Shown: one piece after another, positions 42,611 to 52,400 of the stretch | Numbering within the stretch: position 1 is the first letter of the stretch | How the letters are laid out: each line of letters opens with the position of its first letter | NCBI RefSeq assembly: GCF_034009455.1 | Contig: NZ_CP125380.1 | Coordinates: 2,548,501 to 2,612,500 of the forward strand | Source: Pseudomonas sp. P5_109 | GTDB lineage: Bacteria; Pseudomonadota; Gammaproteobacteria; Pseudomonadales; Pseudomonadaceae | Reading direction: 5' to 3' | Length of the DNA stretch: 64,000 bases | Position numbers and translations under genes: made by a program | Notes under the pieces: model-generated | What the model saw: only the letters and a program-made list of their open reading frames with translations | The model's database searches: none | Told to the model about the DNA's origin: nothing

Positions 42611-43035
42611 CATTGGTGGCGAGTTTTTCGGGACTTCATCCAGTTTTCCTCTTCGAGCACGCTGGTGCCAAGCTCCTGTACCGGGAATTCCCAGTCCCAC
42701 CTCAATTTGGTAAAAAGTCTGAATGCTTGATTGGATCCAATCTGCTAGAATCTGACCACCTGCCTGACTCTGGCTCTTTACCAGGCACGGATTGCTAGGC
42801 CAGAGTTGGGCGGGTTCCTGGGTGCATTCAGGTGGCGCGGCGCGGGGAGGTGAGCGTTTTGGGCTGGCTTTCCTTGGTTGGAGTGGTTTTGTGTTACGCG
42901 ACTTCCGGACCACGGAGGCAGCGCTAATGAACAATCTCGGTTCAAAAGTTATCGAGAAAATTGAGTTTTGCAGTGGCACCTTCGGGGTTTTGCCCTCGAT
43001 TCAGATCTGGTTTATGCAACAAGGCCACATGAAAA

Positions 43036-43419
43036 ATGAGAGTAGAAATATTATTCATCGCTTTGCTGGGGATTTTATCGCTAGTTCAAACATCACTGTC
43101 CTTCGCGGATAATGTGAATGGAAAAAATCTCTATTTACAGCGATGTGCCATGTGCCACGGAATAGATATCAAGGGAACAGGACCACTGGCTAATAAAAGC
43201 AATCCTCCTACACCTGATCTAACAACCTCTGCTTTCAAAAAACGATTAAATGATTATCCTGGCGTTATTGTGTCTTCGATCATACTCCGTCCGAATGGAG
43301 ATTTGATTCCAAGAACTTTGCGAGAGAATGGTGTAAAGCTATTGCCACACTCTTGGAGCGTTAAGGATTTTCGCGATTTAAATCAATACATGAGTGGTGT
43401 GATTTCAAAAAATCGATGA
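43036..43419 (+). CDS. small exported cytochrome c
   Basis: A 127-aa protein with a cleavable signal peptide (hydrophobic residues 4-22, 'LSFADN') and a single c-type heme site 'CAMCH' near residue 38, followed by 'GTGPLANKSNPPTPDLT', typical of mono-heme cytochrome c. The distal Met ligand is not obvious. Base composition is clearly more AT-rich than surrounding genes, which suggests foreign origin. It sits alone between tRNA-like fragments 1 and 2. Role in electron transfer is known only at family level. Confidence 0.78.
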   Translation: MRVEILFIALLGILSLVQTSLSFADNVNGKNLYLQRCAMCHGIDIKGTGPLANKSNPPTPDLTTSAFKKRLNDYPGVIVSSIILRPNGDLIPRTLRENGVKLLPHSWSVKDFRDLNQYMSGVISKNR

Positions 43420-43685
43420 TTTTGAGATGCCGGGCGGCGAGTAGACGCCTGCCTCTCCGGCTGGCGTGATTCGTTCAAGTGGGGTGATAGGGTCCGCGAC
43501 ATACCAGACAGGGAGTGCGGTCATGGCGTGGCTTAAAAAACTACAAATGCTCCGTGACCGAGTGTGGTGGGGTATTTGTGTTCGTCCCGGCATGGGGCCG
43601 ATCCGCGACACATCTTCGGGCATCGTTGCACAGAGCGCCAAGCGCGAGCCTTGTATTTTGCGGGTTTCCGAGGTGTTGTCTTGCA

Positions 43686-43730
43686 CGGGGTGCTAGGGGG
43701 GCGAGTGTTCGAATCACTCCGTCCCGACCA
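43686..43730 (+). other. tRNA-like 3'-end fragment, copy 2 (best preserved)
   Basis: The 3' half of a tRNA gene: an anticodon-side 'GGGGTGCTAG', T arm GAGTG-TTCGAAT-CACTC, acceptor strand CGTCCCG, discriminator A and encoded CCA. G at position 72 with A73 fits tRNA-Pro, which begins with C. The 5' half is missing, so it is not a working tRNA. The area 43420-43900 otherwise holds no gene I can support. Confidence 0.55.
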
Positions 43731-43900
43731 CATTTACTGAGTAAAATCAGGCACGAAACTAGCGACGGCAAACCAACTGTCAACCAAGGCGCTGCATCTG
43801 CTGCCTGCTCAACGGAGAGCGCGTCGTTGTTTTGCGATCGTTGACTGAGGGAAAGGATCTGCATATACAGTCCGTTCTTTCAATTTTGTTTCGGTAAGTC

Positions 43901-44068
43901 ATGAGCGAAGAACGAGATATCCCCGAGCCCGAGCACGATCACCTGCTCGATCATGAGTTCTATGATGACGAGTCATGGGTCGAAGATGATGCTCAAGCAA
44001 TTTTTGACGAAGAAGACGCAGAGGATGATGACGTTGATTTTCTGGATCAGATAGATCAAGAGGACTGA
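43901..44068 (+). CDS. 55-residue highly acidic protein, unknown
   Basis: An ATG at 43901 opens 55 codons: MSEERDIPEPEHDHLLDHEF, then a middle rich in Asp and Glu ('DEEDAEDDDVDF') and a TGA at 44066. More than 40% of residues are Asp or Glu; there is no signal peptide or membrane segment. 'GGTAAG' upstream is a weak ribosome site. Acidic mini-proteins can mimic DNA or bind metals or basic proteins, but no family was recognised. The strong amino-acid bias over the whole frame argues that it is coding. Confidence 0.55.
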   Translation: MSEERDIPEPEHDHLLDHEFYDDESWVEDDAQAIFDEEDAEDDDVDFLDQIDQED

Positions 44069-44212
44069 CACGACAAAATCCAACGGTTTCACGGCACGCA
44101 AGTTACCGGCATGGCTGTTCAGGTCGAATCACACGCAGCGGGCATGCACTTCAGGCGTAAACTGAACAAGGTGCAGCAGGCATAGAAACGCGCTGCACCC
44201 GGAGGTGATGTC

Positions 44213-44734
44213 ATGCGTTCAACAACCGTCTGCACCTCGATCGCACTGCTCGCGCTGTTTATGGTGCCACTTGCCACCGCAGCGTCTTCGGTCGAAGTCG
44301 TCTTCAAGAACCCCGAAAAATTCACCGACGCCAGCCTGGACAGTCCGGGCTATGAACGTGGTGCCGATCCTTATGTCATGAAAGAGCTGCGCAGCTACAT
44401 CCAGAAGCTTGGCGAGCGGTACCTGCCAGCCGACCAGCAGCTGCAAATTGAAATTCACAACATCGACCTGGCCGGTCGCTACGAACCCTGGAGGCTGAAT
44501 GCCTATGAAGTGCGCTTCATGCGTGAAATTACCTGGCCGAGCATCGATCTGCATTACGTGCTCAAACAAAACGGCCAGACCGTGAGCCAGGCCGACGCGA
44601 GGGTCATGGACCAGTCCTACCTCCAGCGTCCGGGGCGTGCCGGCAGAAGTGACAGGCTCTATTCCGAGAAGGCCATGCTCTCGGACTGGTTCCACAGGCA
44701 GTTCGCCGGGCAACATCAGAGCGGGTTGAATTGA
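44213..44734 (+). CDS. DUF3016-type periplasmic protein
   Basis: A 173-aa protein with a signal peptide (residues 1-24, cleavage after 'ATAASS' region) and the DUF3016 pattern: 'VEVVFKNPEKFTD', 'LGERYLPADQQLQIEIHNIDLAGRYEP', 'RFMREITWPSIDLHYVL'. Function unknown. The ATG follows GGAGGTGATG, a strong ribosome site. It lies between tRNA-like fragment 2 and the truncated aldehyde dehydrogenase. Confidence 0.8.
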   Translation: MRSTTVCTSIALLALFMVPLATAASSVEVVFKNPEKFTDASLDSPGYERGADPYVMKELRSYIQKLGERYLPADQQLQIEIHNIDLAGRYEPWRLNAYEVRFMREITWPSIDLHYVLKQNGQTVSQADARVMDQSYLQRPGRAGRSDRLYSEKAMLSDWFHRQFAGQHQSGLN

Positions 44735-44781
44735 ACCTCTGAATCAATTGTCCGATTTGGGAAACTTGGGCCAGAAAGTAA

Positions 44782-44806
44782 AAAGCCCGGCGCTGGGCCG
44801 GGCTTT
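44782..44806. terminator. bidirectional terminator after the DUF3016 gene
   Basis: AAAGCCCGGC / GCCGGGCTTT, 10-bp stem and 5-nt loop, 47 nt after the DUF3016 stop. A-rich left and T-rich right flanks allow use from both sides. Confidence 0.85.
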
Positions 44807-44965
44807 CTGTAGATGGGCCAAATCCCTTTGGCTGATCGCATTGTGCTTGATAGGTGTGACGAAGGTGTGACAGAAAACCGGTGGTATGGGCAACCGCAGA
44901 AACTGTTCGTTCCAGGCTCTATTGTTGCGTGCGACCTCGCTTGTGCAGGAAAGCGTCGCAGGCAA

Positions 44966-44993
44966 CAAAAAGCCCGCTCGGTGGCGGGCTTTT
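44966..44993. terminator. second terminator hairpin
   Basis: AAAAGCCCGC / GCGGGCTTTT around a short loop. It faces the truncated aldehyde dehydrogenase on the minus strand. The 160 nt between the two hairpins contains no supported gene. Confidence 0.75.
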
Positions 44994-45088
44994 CATACGG
45001 GGTCAAATCCTTTTGTCCCTTCAATCTGCGCTTCATTATGTGAGCGTTTCGTGAAAAACAGGTCACTGATACGAAAAATCCCGGTGAT

Positions 45089-45535
45089 CTACGCAGCCCT
45101 TACCGCCGATCCAGCCAAACGGTCTGTGCATTACAGAATTCGCGCACTCCGAAGTGCGAGAGCTCACGGCCAAAGCCGCTCTTCTTCACGCCACCGAAGC
45201 TGACTCGCGGATCGCTGGCGCTATAACCGTTGATGAATACGCCGCCGGTTTCAAGTTCGTTGGCCATTTGTTGGGCGAGTTCGCTATTGCGCGTGTAGAT
45301 CGTGGCGGTTAGACCGAACTCGCTGTCATTGGCCAGTTCCAGCGCATGGGCTGCGTCGCGGGCCGTGATGATTGAGGCCACTGGACCAAACAATTCCTGT
45401 TTGAATGATGTCATCTGATCCGTCACATCGCCGAGCACGGTGGGTTCATAGTAGTTGCCGGGGCCTTCAGCCTTCTTTCCACCCATCAGCAACGTCGCGC
45501 CTTCTTCCAGAGTGTCGCGCACCTGTTGATCCAGT
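45089..45535. repeat. 447-bp direct repeat, left copy
   Basis: Matches 60831-61277 in the same orientation with about four mismatches noticed over 447 bp. It covers the 3' third of an aldehyde dehydrogenase gene plus 11 nt beyond its stop. Identity ends sharply at both sides ('ccagt' then 'gcatc' here, 'tcgtc' on the right). The wss operon fills the interval. Confidence 0.93.
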
Positions 45536-45538
45536 GCA
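45100..45538 (-). pseudogene. 3' fragment of a succinate-semialdehyde-type dehydrogenase gene
   Basis: The frame from about 45535 to the stop at 45100 encodes 'LDQQVRDTLEEGATLLMGGKK' through to 'NAQTVWLDRR', the last 145 or so residues of the 463-aa protein at 60842-62233, with one amino-acid difference noticed (Ser for Thr in 'VATIIT'). The catalytic Cys and Glu and the NAD domain are missing, so it is inactive. Upstream it is cut by the end of wssI. Confidence 0.92.
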
Positions 45539-45558
45539 TCAGCAGTGAGTCGCCTGGC

Positions 45559-46713
45559 CTACCGCAATGAGCGATAGGCAATGGGTTCGCTGTAAGCCGA
45601 CTGCAGGGCGCGCTCCGGGATCTCCCAGATGATTTGCTTTGGCGGCGTTTCTTTGAAGGCCGGGTTGTTGAGGTAGCTGTTGGCGGCGCCAGAGAACCCT
45701 CCGCCGTCTTTGGCGAAGTTACCTACGGGGGCGCCCAGTGCCTGCTGCAGAAACCCTGCGAAGTTGGAATTGCGTGAAAATGAAGTGCCAATGAGCGCGG
45801 TGTTGGGGAGGTCGGCATCGCCAAAGAGGTCTGCCTCAGTGTCAGGGCTGGCGGCTGACTCAACGGGAAGCTCGTGGGTGCTGGTTTGGGCGACCATTTC
45901 GGGTGTGGGTTGCCATTTGAGCGGCAGCCAGTCGATGCCCGCCAGATGGACCAGATCGCCAGGTCGCACCGCGAGCGGGGCATGACTTTCGTTGAACAAC
46001 CTGCGTGGCGTTGCGCTGATGCCCAGGGTCTTCAGGCGCTGTGTGATGGCATCGGCCGCCGCCTTCGCGCCGGATTCGCTCCAGTGTGTATCGGTGCGCA
46101 ACCAGGCACTGGCCCCCAGTGGCGCCAGCGCACCGGTAAGGTCCAGATTCGACACGCCACCCACATCCAGCTTCGAGGTCCAGGCCTGGATGCGCCCTTC
46201 GAGAGCGGCTGGGCGTTGCAGTGCGCAACGCTGCCCGGAAGCAATGCGGCTCTTGTCTGGAACGATGACCACCAACAGGCTGATGTCACGTTGGGAGAGC
46301 CGCTGTTTTAGATCAATCACTGCCTGGACTTTGGCATCGGCATTGCGCTGTGCTTGATGATTGACCTTGAGCTCATCGGCCAAAAACAACCAGTCAGGAC
46401 AACCCGAGCGAACCCTCGGCCCGGTGTCACTGAGCAGAAGCCAGCTGACACCACGCTCCAGCTTGGCGAAGGTCGTGGGGAGTTGAGCGTTCGCCAGTTC
46501 CCTGGCGATCCGATGAGTGATATCGCCGTCAAAAAGCTGCGGGGTCAGCACTTTATCGGGTAACAGCGAGAACTGTCCTGTGATGATCAGACGGCCGGAG
46601 GACAGTAGTCCGACGAGCAGGAATATCAGCAGCGCCACGCCTGCCAGCTGACTGCTGCGTGTCGCCAGCTCATCTGGCTGAGTGGGGGGCTGGGTGTGCT
46701 TTGGGGTCGTCAT
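45559..46713 (-). CDS. wssI: cellulose O-acetylation protein WssI (AlgJ/AlgX-like)
   Basis: A 384-aa periplasm-facing SGNH-type protein anchored by one N-terminal helix (about residues 24-44). The catalytic signature 'RTDTHWSESG' near residue 212 and a late 'GTSFSRNSNFAG' serine motif mark the AlgJ/AlgX acetyltransferase fold. The ATG at 46713 overlaps the wssH stop by 1 nt; the upstream in-frame ATG at 46794 lies inside wssH and is rejected. It transfers acetyl groups to cellulose with WssF-H. It is the last gene of the operon here: no wssJ follows. Confidence 0.87.
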   Translation of the reverse strand: MTTPKHTQPPTQPDELATRSSQLAGVALLIFLLVGLLSSGRLIITGQFSLLPDKVLTPQLFDGDITHRIARELANAQLPTTFAKLERGVSWLLLSDTGPRVRSGCPDWLFLADELKVNHQAQRNADAKVQAVIDLKQRLSQRDISLLVVIVPDKSRIASGQRCALQRPAALEGRIQAWTSKLDVGGVSNLDLTGALAPLGASAWLRTDTHWSESGAKAAADAITQRLKTLGISATPRRLFNESHAPLAVRPGDLVHLAGIDWLPLKWQPTPEMVAQTSTHELPVESAASPDTEADLFGDADLPNTALIGTSFSRNSNFAGFLQQALGAPVGNFAKDGGGFSGAANSYLNNPAFKETPPKQIIWEIPERALQSAYSEPIAYRSLR

Positions 46714-48122
46714 CAGAATTGGAAGTACAGGAAGGGTACGGTTTCGCGACTGGCGATCAGTGCGAACGACAACATGAAACCGGCGATGGGCCAAAGGGCA
46801 GCGGCGTAAAACGCAATGCCGCCCAGTCGTTTCTCACAGTAAGGACGCAGCAGCGGTGCGATGACACCCAACACTCCCAGCAAGCCCGCAAGGCCGTGTA
46901 CCGGGCGCAGGGTCGCGGACAGTTCGTCACCGAGGGCAATGCCCTGCAGGCCGAACTGTCCGGCATACAGGCTCAGCGCGCTATGAAAGTCGGGGGCGCG
47001 GAACAGTGTCCAGGCCAGGCACACAAACAGCAGAGTCAGGACATGGGACAGCACCGGCGGTACAGAGGGCAGGGTGGAACGGCTCCAGGCACGATCAACG
47101 CATAACGCGAGGCCATGGGCGCAACCCCACAGCAGATAATTCCAGCTGTCGCCACCGTGCCAGAGGCCGGCGATAGCCATGATCAGGAACAGGTTGCGGT
47201 AGGTTTTCCAGGTGCCATTGCGATTGCCGCCCAGCGGAATATACAGATAGTCGCGTAACCAGCTGGACAGCGACAGGTGCCAGCGACGCCAGAAGTCCTG
47301 GATGCTGTTGGCCAGATACGGACGGTCGAAGTTCTCGGGAAAGTGGAAGCCCAGCATCAGTCCCAGCCCAATGGCCATGGCACTGTAGCCGGCGAAGTCG
47401 AAGAACAGTTGCAGGGAGTAGGCAAGGCAGCCGATCCAGGCGTCAGAGAAACTTGGGTTCTGCACATTGAACGCCACGTCGACCACAGGCGACAGTGTGT
47501 CGGCCACCAGGACCTTCATGCACATCCCGACCATGAACCGGCGTGCGCCCAGCGAGAAATTCTGCAGGTTGAAGTAACGTTGATTCAGCTCGCGTCGAAC
47601 CCAGTCATAGCGAATGATGGGGCCGGCGACCGAATGGCCGAACATCGAAATATAGGTGGCGTAGTTAATGAAGCTGCGTTCAACCGGCACGGTATGGCGA
47701 TGCACATCCACCACATAGGAAATCGCCTGCAGTACGATAAACGACAGCCCGGCCGGCATGATGACCCGCTGCCAGTCCAGGGGCATGGCGCCGTACCAGG
47801 TGGCGGCTTCGATCAAGGTGCCGGCGACGATGTTGGCGTACTTGTACCAGCACAGCACCGCCGTGTTGAGCACGATCAGCGTCGCGAGTAGCCGCACGCG
47901 GCCCTTGCCGTCTTCCCGTAAGGCGTCAATCAGCAGGCCGCCGACCCACGCCGTGATTGTCAGCGCTACATGCACCGCCAGGAACCGTGGGCTCAACCAG
48001 CCATAGAATAGCCAGCTACCGATCAGTAGCGTGACGTTGCGCCAGGCGGCTGGGCACAGTGCATAGGCACACAGGAACAGCGGCAGGAACAACGTCAGAA
48101 ACTCGAGAGAAGCAAAAACCAT
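46713..48122 (-). CDS. wssH: cellulose O-acetylation membrane acyltransferase WssH (AlgI-like MBOAT)
   Basis: Polytopic MBOAT protein of 469 aa, the AlgI homologue that carries acetyl groups across the inner membrane. Conserved features: 'VHRHTVPVERSFINYATYISMFGHSVAGPIIRYD' (about 137-170), 'FWRRWHLSLSSWLRDYLYIPLGGN' and the catalytic-His motif 'GLWHGGDSWNYLLWG'. The start lies 18 nt after wssG. Confidence 0.92.
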   Translation of the reverse strand: MVFASLEFLTLFLPLFLCAYALCPAAWRNVTLLIGSWLFYGWLSPRFLAVHVALTITAWVGGLLIDALREDGKGRVRLLATLIVLNTAVLCWYKYANIVAGTLIEAATWYGAMPLDWQRVIMPAGLSFIVLQAISYVVDVHRHTVPVERSFINYATYISMFGHSVAGPIIRYDWVRRELNQRYFNLQNFSLGARRFMVGMCMKVLVADTLSPVVDVAFNVQNPSFSDAWIGCLAYSLQLFFDFAGYSAMAIGLGLMLGFHFPENFDRPYLANSIQDFWRRWHLSLSSWLRDYLYIPLGGNRNGTWKTYRNLFLIMAIAGLWHGGDSWNYLLWGCAHGLALCVDRAWSRSTLPSVPPVLSHVLTLLFVCLAWTLFRAPDFHSALSLYAGQFGLQGIALGDELSATLRPVHGLAGLLGVLGVIAPLLRPYCEKRLGGIAFYAAALWPIAGFMLSFALIASRETVPFLYFQF

Positions 48123-48140
48123 GGTGGTGGCGCGATCCGA

Positions 48141-48815
48141 TCAGTGGGCCAGGACGTCAGTCGCGGGCAACAGGTAAGGGCCATTTGCGCCAGGCAGTAG
48201 CACAACGCTGTAGCGCTCGCCGGCCTTGAGCTGGCCCAGGTCAAGCGGGGCACCGACGTTGGTTTGGGCGCAGACCAGTTGAACCGACAAGCTGACCGGG
48301 TTGATCGCTCGGCGTTGTACGCTGCCGTCGGCGACCTCCTTGAACAGGTCGGCATTCTTCCCCGCAGCGCGCAAACCGGCCTGGGTGCACGCTGGATCGG
48401 CGCTGATAAACGCCAGCGAGGCTCTCAGGCTATTGAAGTCGTCGGGTTGCTCACGGATGACGACCTGGCGGATACCTTGAGCGCTGTCTGGCAAAGCGAT
48501 CACGCTGGCGAACTCGCCGGCTGCCACCTGGATGTCCAGCGGCTGGCTTTTACCGTTGCGTTCCAGGGTGCCCTTGATCGGCTGGTTGGCGGGCACGGGC
48601 AGGTAGTCGGACACGGCATTCGAACCCTCGAGCCTGAGGCTTGCCTGCGAGCCTTCGGCCAGCAGCTGCAAGGGGCGGTCGGCGGCGTTGATAAAGCGCA
48701 GGAAGGCCGAGTCCTGATCCGGGCCCGTCGGGTACAGGGCAAAGTCGGCGGACTGGGCGTGCAGGCTCAGCACCAAGGGCGCGAACAGCGCCCAGCCACA
48801 TGCGGATTGGCTCAT
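48141..48815 (-). CDS. wssG: cellulose O-acetylation protein WssG (AlgF-like)
   Basis: A 224-aa periplasmic AlgF-family protein with a signal peptide ('GWALFAPLVLSLHAQSADFA'). The body has 'LYPTGPDQDSAFLRFINAADRPLQL' and 'LDLGQLKAGERYSVVLLPG', matching the two beta-domains of AlgF. AlgF relays acetyl groups in alginate acetylation; here the acceptor is cellulose. The ATG overlaps the wssF stop by 4 nt. Confidence 0.85.
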   Translation of the reverse strand: MSQSACGWALFAPLVLSLHAQSADFALYPTGPDQDSAFLRFINAADRPLQLLAEGSQASLRLEGSNAVSDYLPVPANQPIKGTLERNGKSQPLDIQVAAGEFASVIALPDSAQGIRQVVIREQPDDFNSLRASLAFISADPACTQAGLRAAGKNADLFKEVADGSVQRRAINPVSLSVQLVCAQTNVGAPLDLGQLKAGERYSVVLLPGANGPYLLPATDVLAH

Positions 48816-49480
48816 TTGCCGGCTCCTGTGCCGCTGGCGCGGTCGGCGGGCAGTTTGGCCACGGCATCACCGATCGCATTGCCCCAGGATTGATAACCGG
48901 CGACGGTGAAGTGCTGGCCGTCGGTGGTGATCCACTGTCCGGGTTTGGAAAACGTCAGCGAATCGATGTAGGTGCAAGGCGCCACGTTCGCGGCCAGAAA
49001 CTGCGACATCAATTGGGTGCGGGCATCATTCTTCTGGTACATGCCACCGGCTTTGCCCCAGGCCGGGCCCACCCAGGCGCAACGGGTTCCGGTGGCGGCG
49101 ATGGCCTTGGCCAGGCTGGTGACGCTTTGCCATGCCCAGGCCTTTGGAAACACCGGCTTGTCGTAGGACGCCATGGTGTCGCCGATGACCAGTACCACCA
49201 GGTCGGGCTTGTCGGCGGCGATCAGGTCCTGGATCGGTGTGGTGGTGGCGTCACGGCCCTTGATCACGATCTTGTCGTTGCCTTTGCGCTCGGCACCGCA
49301 GTCAACCTTCTTGCTGATCAGCCAGTCACCGGCGCTGGCGCCGCAGGCACCGATGGAGTGGACCTGAGCGCCTTGGCGCGTCAGGTTGTCGTGCAGCGGT
49401 TCCAGCAAATGGTCCGCAAGGCTCATGTGGCTCTCCCCAAGGACAAGGAGAGTCAGACCGGCAAGGGCAGAAGTGGGCAT
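48812..49480 (-). CDS. wssF: cellulose O-acetylation protein WssF (SGNH hydrolase fold)
   Basis: A 222-aa SGNH/GDSL-type protein with a short hydrophobic N-terminus. The nucleophile block 'LVLGESHMSLADHL' is near residue 14; the oxyanion Asn block is replaced by 'VVLVIGDTMASYD'; 'TTDGQHFTVAGYQSWG' near 195 holds the His. In SBW25 wssF is unique to the wss operon and is needed for cellulose acetylation. GGAG precedes the ATG. Confidence 0.85.
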   Translation of the reverse strand: MPTSALAGLTLLVLGESHMSLADHLLEPLHDNLTRQGAQVHSIGACGASAGDWLISKKVDCGAERKGNDKIVIKGRDATTTPIQDLIAADKPDLVVLVIGDTMASYDKPVFPKAWAWQSVTSLAKAIAATGTRCAWVGPAWGKAGGMYQKNDARTQLMSQFLAANVAPCTYIDSLTFSKPGQWITTDGQHFTVAGYQSWGNAIGDAVAKLPADRASGTGAGK

Positions 49481-49497
49481 CGAAAGCTCCAGAATGA

Positions 49498-52400
49498 TCA
49501 GTTGGAATAAGGCGAGGTGTACGGGCTGACCGGCAGGCTCATGGGGCCGCTGATCTCCTCGAACTGGTAGCGCAAGGACAGGGCACCGCTGATTTGTTGG
49601 TAGTCGCGGGCGTTGTCCAGGCCCAGATTGGCGCCCAGCAGGAAGTTCGAAGCGACCTTGTATTCAGCCGCCGCGGCGACGCTGTAGCCGACCCCGGTTT
49701 TGTTTTGCCCGGCGTAGCGCAGGCCCGAGGCCGCCTGCATGGCTTTGTCGGTCGGGAAATAGTCGACGCTGTCCTGCTCGAAATGCTGCACGCCGACCGA
49801 ACCCTTGACTTGATACGTCAAGCGCCCGGTGCGTTGTGCCCAGGTCACCGGCACACCCAGGGCGAAGAACGTCTGCGGGCTGAAATAGCCACCGTGGCCG
49901 TAGGTGAAATAGTCCTGATTGTTGGCGTAGCTGATGCCGGTCATGCTCAGGCCGACGGTCAGCTTGCTGTCCGTTGCATTTTGCAGGTACCAGTACACAC
50001 CGCTGCCCAGTTCACTGCGGCTGTTGGACTCGACATGGTTGCCCAATAGCTGGTGCCAGGAGGCGTAGCCATAGGCGCCGACTTCGTTGTCGTCAAAGCT
50101 CAACTGGCCGCGCCCGCCGTTGGCGGTTACACCGCCCCAGGACTGCCCGCTGCGTTCGTCCGTGGTGCCGGCAAACGAGGTGACGCTGTCAGTCACCGGA
50201 CGCCGGGAAACGCTCACGCCGTAGCGGACATTAGAGGTGTCGCTTATGGGGCGATCAACGCTGATGCCGCCGGTGGCGGTGCTGTATTTGAAGCCGAGGG
50301 GGGTGGTGCCGAGATCGGCTTTGAGCCCATTCGCGGGCCGTTGAATGGCGACGGAAAGGCCGACCCCCTCGGCTTTTTGCGAACCGACGCTGCCGCTCTG
50401 CGCGCCATTGCCAAAACGCGACAGCGCCTCGCTGTTGGCACTGCCGGCGTTCAGCGAGACCGGCGTCACGCGCAGGGCGACGCGGCTTTCATCCAGCGGA
50501 ATACTGATTTCCAGCGGTGTTTCAATATCGGTCAGTTTGCTCAGCCCCGACTCACTGTCGTTGCTACGAATGCTCACGCCCTGAGTGACGTAGGCACTGC
50601 GCTCCTGAAGGATTTTATTCAGCGCCAGTTGCGCTGGGCTGATGTCCTCGCTCACCAGTGCTGCGCGCGGCAGCTGCGACTCGAATGGATTACTCGCCTG
50701 CTGCGGCCTTGGCGGGGCGTCAATGGCAAAAGGGCTGTGAGACCTCACTCTGCCCGGCATCTCCTGAGCCGGTGGCGGTATCGATGCCAGCAAGGTGTCG
50801 TGATTGACCTCGCTACGTGAACCCGACACCCCGGCGAAAGGGTTGGGCGCCACCGTCGAACCGGCCAGTTGGCCGCCCTGGGTTCTGCGTTTCTCGCTCT
50901 GTTCGATGGCCACGGCTTTGCGCAGCAGATCGGCCGCCGTGCCGGTCTTGCCCATGTTCTGGTAGAGGCGTGCGGCCTCGGTCAGCGTTTGAGGGTTACC
51001 GGATTCGGTCTTGAGCAGCTGTTGCAGCGCTTGTTCGGCAAAGGCCGTGTCACGTGCCAGCACCGCCGCGTCGGCAGCGCCCAGAAGCAGTTGCGGGTCG
51101 TTTGGCTGGCGCTGTAACAGCGGTTTGTAGAGTTCGAGGGCTTTTGCCGTGTCGCCGTTGGCCGAGTACATCCGCGCCAAGGCCGCGATGGCCGCGCTGT
51201 CACCGGGACGTTGCGCCAGTGCGGGCGCTAGCGTGTCATAGGCGTTGGCCAGATCGCCGCGTTCACGCAGCTGGTCAGCCTGGCGGATGCGATAGAGATA
51301 GAGCAGGTCGTCGAAACGCTTGCGAGCTGGCGCGTTCAAGGGCTTGTTCTGAAGGTCGCGCAGAATCTCGTTGACCTGTGCGTCTTCTCCGGATTTAAGC
51401 AGGACAGCGGCGTATTGCAGGATGAAATCCGCCGAGGGCTTAGCGGTGTGTTGCAACTGGTCGCGCATGAGGGCCAGTGCACGGGTCGGTTCGCCGATAT
51501 CGACATAGGCCGAAGCCAGGCTCGCTGTGCGATCCGGACTGTTGTTGGCCATCGGCTGAATACGATCGAGCAAGGCCAGGGCTTCCTGGCGCTGTCCGCG
51601 CTTGCCCAACTCTATCGCCTGGCCGAGTTGCAGGTTGAGGCTGACGTCAGCGGCCAGCGCTTCCATGTCCGGGGTGCGCTGGTCGGGGCGCAAGCGGGCC
51701 AACGTTGTCTGTGCGACTTTCCACTCACCCATCTGGACCGACAGCAAGGCGCTGACGTAAAGCGCATCGGCATTGTCGGGGTGGGCCTGGAGCATGGCGT
51801 TGATCAGGTCCCGGGCCTTTTGCGGTTCGCCCATCGCCAGGTTCAGGCGGGCCAGGGCAAAACGCGTCCAGATGTTGTCCGGCTCAACGCGCAACGCGTC
51901 TTGCAAGGCGTTGCGCGCAGCGGGCAGGTCGTTGCGTTGTTCGGCGAGGGCAGCCAGTTGCGTCGCGCGCAAGGCTTGCAGGCGTGCGGACTGGCCGATC
52001 TTTGCCTGTCCAGTGGCTGGCAGGCTGTTGATCAGTTGCTGGGCTTCATCGTTCTTGCCGCTCTTGAGCAGCACATTGACCAGCCCTTCCTGTGCTTGAG
52101 GGTCGTCGCGGCGCAGGCTCAGCACCTGGCGATAGTTGCGCTGAGCGTCATCGAACTGGCCCGCGCTGGCCTGAATATCCGCCAGGGCGAGGCGAGCGTC
52201 GACCCCGTTCGGGGTCAGACGCAGCGCCTGGTTTGCCAAGGCCACTGCCTGGGCTGTCTGGCCTTTGGCCTGGGCGTCCCGGGCCTGCTGCAACGCAGCC
52301 CAGTAGCGCACTTCGTTCAGCGCGACTTGCCACTGGCTGCCGTCAGGTAGTCGCGTGGCTTGCCCCAGGAGCTTTTCCGCTTCGGCCAGTCGGTGTTGCT

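Noticed and set aside
42792..43112. Plus-strand frame of 106 codons before the cytochrome c gene
   Set aside because: It overlaps the cytochrome start in another frame, and its text is low-quality Gly/Trp-rich sequence without a family or a good ribosome site.
43686..43730. A working tRNA gene
   Set aside because: Only the T arm, acceptor 3' strand and CCA are present; no D arm or 5' acceptor strand lies upstream.
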